Shown piece by piece: positions 4,774 to 5,937 of a stretch of 5,937 nt of DNA. The stretch comes from a bacterium (lineage in GTDB: Bacteria > Patescibacteriota > Microgenomatia > UBA1400 > PJMF01). The translations under genes and the position numbers were made by a program. The notes under the pieces were generated by a model. That model had not been told where the DNA came from. It made no database searches and saw only the letters and a list, made by a program, of their open reading frames with translations. The DNA lies in contig JAFRKU010000002.1 of the NCBI GenBank assembly GCA_017431585.1, positions 1 to 5,937 of the forward strand, given 5' to 3'. The first letter of the stretch is position 1, and every line of letters starts with the position of its first letter.

Positions 4774-5937
4774 AGACATAGAGCCGGCGCACCCCACTAC
4801 CAGCACTTTGTTGCTTGGTGATTTTAATCCGGCCAATTTCCCCCGTGTGGCTCACGTGCGGTCCCACGCAAATTTCCTGACTGACGTCGCCCACTTGATA
4901 CACCGTCACCCGGTCCGGATAGCGGTCGGCAAAAACACTCCCGCCCACCAGTTGCAAAGCCGCCTGCTTGTCATACGTCTGGCAAGAAACCGGTAAATCC
5001 GCCTCAATCCAGGCGTTAACTTGCTGTTGCAGCTCCGCGATTTCCGCCTCCGTCAGCGCTCGGCCGAAAGTGAAATCAAAGCGCGCCCGCTCACCAGTGA
5101 TATTGCTGCCCTTTTGGTAAACATCGGTACCAAATTTGGCCCGCAAAGCCGCCAGCAACAAATGTGTGGCCGTGTGAAATTTGACCGTTTGCGCCTCGTG
5201 ATCCGCCAAGCCCCCACGGAACTTTTGATCAGTTTTGAGCTTGCTGGCCTGCCGGTGCGCCTCGCGCGCGGCCTGAAAGGCCGCCTCGTCCACCTGGATG
5301 CCACGTTTAGCCGCGATTTCTTGCGTCAGCTCCAGCGGGAAACCGAAACTTTCATACAAGAAAAACGCCTGTTCACCGGAAATTTCCGTCAACTTGGCCA
5401 ACATTTTCAAACCCTTGTTCAAGGTGGCACTAAATTTCCGGGCTTCTGTAGTAAAAATTTGTTCAATTTCTGCTTTTTTCGCTGCTACATCAGGATATGT
5501 TTCACCATAAAAATCGCACACTGGCGCCACCAATTGTGCGATCACTTCCGCCGGCAAATCCAGCTGATGCGCTGCCACGATACTCCGGCGCAACAACCGA
5601 CGCAAGACGTAGCCTTGTTCCTTGTTACTTGGCACCACGCCTTCACTGGCAATCATCACTCCCGAGCGACAGTGATCGGCAATAATCCGGTAAGATCTTT
5701 TGGTTTCTTCCGGTAAATCGGCATATTTTTGACCAGTCGCCGTTTCAAGCACTTGAATTAAAGGTGCAAACAAACTCGTCTGGAAAATGTCATCACATTT
5801 TTTCCACCGCCATCACCAATCGCTCCAGCCCGCCACCATAATCGACATTTTTTTCCGGTAAATCGGCAAATTTACCCTCATCTGTTTTTACATATTGCAT
5901 AAAAACGCTGTTGCCGATCTCCACCAGCCGCCCGTCG
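4763..5937 (-). CDS. alaS: Alanyl-tRNA synthetase, 3' part of gene, with an apparent one-base frameshift and no C-Ala domain
   Basis: AlaRS charges tRNA-Ala with alanine in the cytoplasm. The N-terminal catalytic core lies beyond the right edge. Reading in from that edge, one frame gives EIGNSVFMQY and KNVDYGGGLERL, both standard AlaRS blocks, then meets two TGA stops at 5795-5790. Homology continues at once in another frame (DDIFQTSLFAPLI), then ADHCRSG, SNKEQGYVLRRLLRRS and YESFGFPLELT. The editing domain keeps all four zinc ligands: HTATH at about 5176-5162 and CVGPH at about 4870-4856. The protein ends at GVRRLYVYFA, where most AlaRS go on into the C-Ala (DHHA1) domain. The E. coli enzyme of about 875 residues has that domain, so this one is a short form. 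The shift maps to a run of six A: removing one A gives an unbroken AlaRS. It is probably an assembly error or tolerated slippage, because the downstream sequence shows no decay. Confidence 0.9.
5798..5803 (-). other. alaS: Frameshift site in alaS (run of six A on the coding strand)
   Basis: The coding-strand sequence GTG GAA AAA ATG TGA TGA stops in the upstream frame. With five A instead of six it becomes V-E-K-C-D-D-I-F-Q, rejoining the downstream AlaRS frame with no residue missing from the conserved alignment. A homopolymer is the usual place for a sequencing indel and also for transcriptional slippage. Confidence 0.75.

Noticed and set aside
5021..5716. 231-codon open frame on the plus strand opposite alaS
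   Set aside because: No domain-like sequence, and it lies opposite highly conserved AlaRS coding sequence; a codon-bias artefact.
5790..5795. TGA as a recoded sense codon in alaS (Gracilibacteria- or Mycoplasma-type code)
   Set aside because: Reading through the two TGA codons gives no AlaRS-like sequence; the homology continues in a different frame, so a one-base shift explains the data and recoding does not.

Overview
The window looks like bacterial chromosome, tentatively from a streamlined lineage such as the Candidate Phyla Radiation (Patescibacteria). The hints are near-consensus sigma70-type promoters, apparently leaderless operon-leading genes, tightly overlapping genes, and an alanyl-tRNA synthetase (AlaRS) that stops right after its editing domain. 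No 16S rRNA or other marker is present, so the placement is only an inference. The standard bacterial code fits: genes end in TGA or TAA.

There are five protein genes in three units. Positions 1-1955 (minus strand) hold a two-gene operon: a DPM1/GtrB-like family 2 glycosyltransferase with two C-terminal membrane helices, then, with a 4-base ATGA overlap, a multi-spanning GT-C-type membrane protein that runs off the left edge. The likely logic is that the first enzyme loads a sugar onto a polyprenyl phosphate and the second transfers a sugar outside the membrane. Positions 2208-4678 (plus strand) hold a second pair, overlapping by one base (TAATG): a GT4 glycogen-synthase-like glycosyltransferase and a GH57 alpha-glucan-active enzyme. 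This combination suggests intracellular alpha-glucan metabolism. Positions 4763-5937 (minus strand) hold the 3' part of alaS, which carries an apparent one-base frameshift in a run of six A.

The non-coding DNA is short but rich. The 250-base divergent region (1956-2207) contains two promoter candidates for the GT2 operon, one for GT4, an inverted repeat over the GT4 -35 box and a partial internal duplication. The 84-base convergent gap (4679-4762) contains a second copy of the promoter found upstream of GT2. The two copies are 61 bp each with 50 matching bases, lie in the same orientation, and exactly bracket the oppositely oriented GT4-GH57 pair. One reading is that this pair was inserted between alaS and the GT2 operon. 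In two cases the start codon lies 6 nt after an extended -10 box, which predicts leaderless mRNAs, whereas the second gene of the GT2 operon has a Shine-Dalgarno-like sequence.

I found no RNA genes, CRISPR arrays, transposases or phage genes. No clearly new multi-gene system is visible. The most distinctive signals are the promoter repeat flanking the glucan cassette, the leaderless starts and the alaS oddities.
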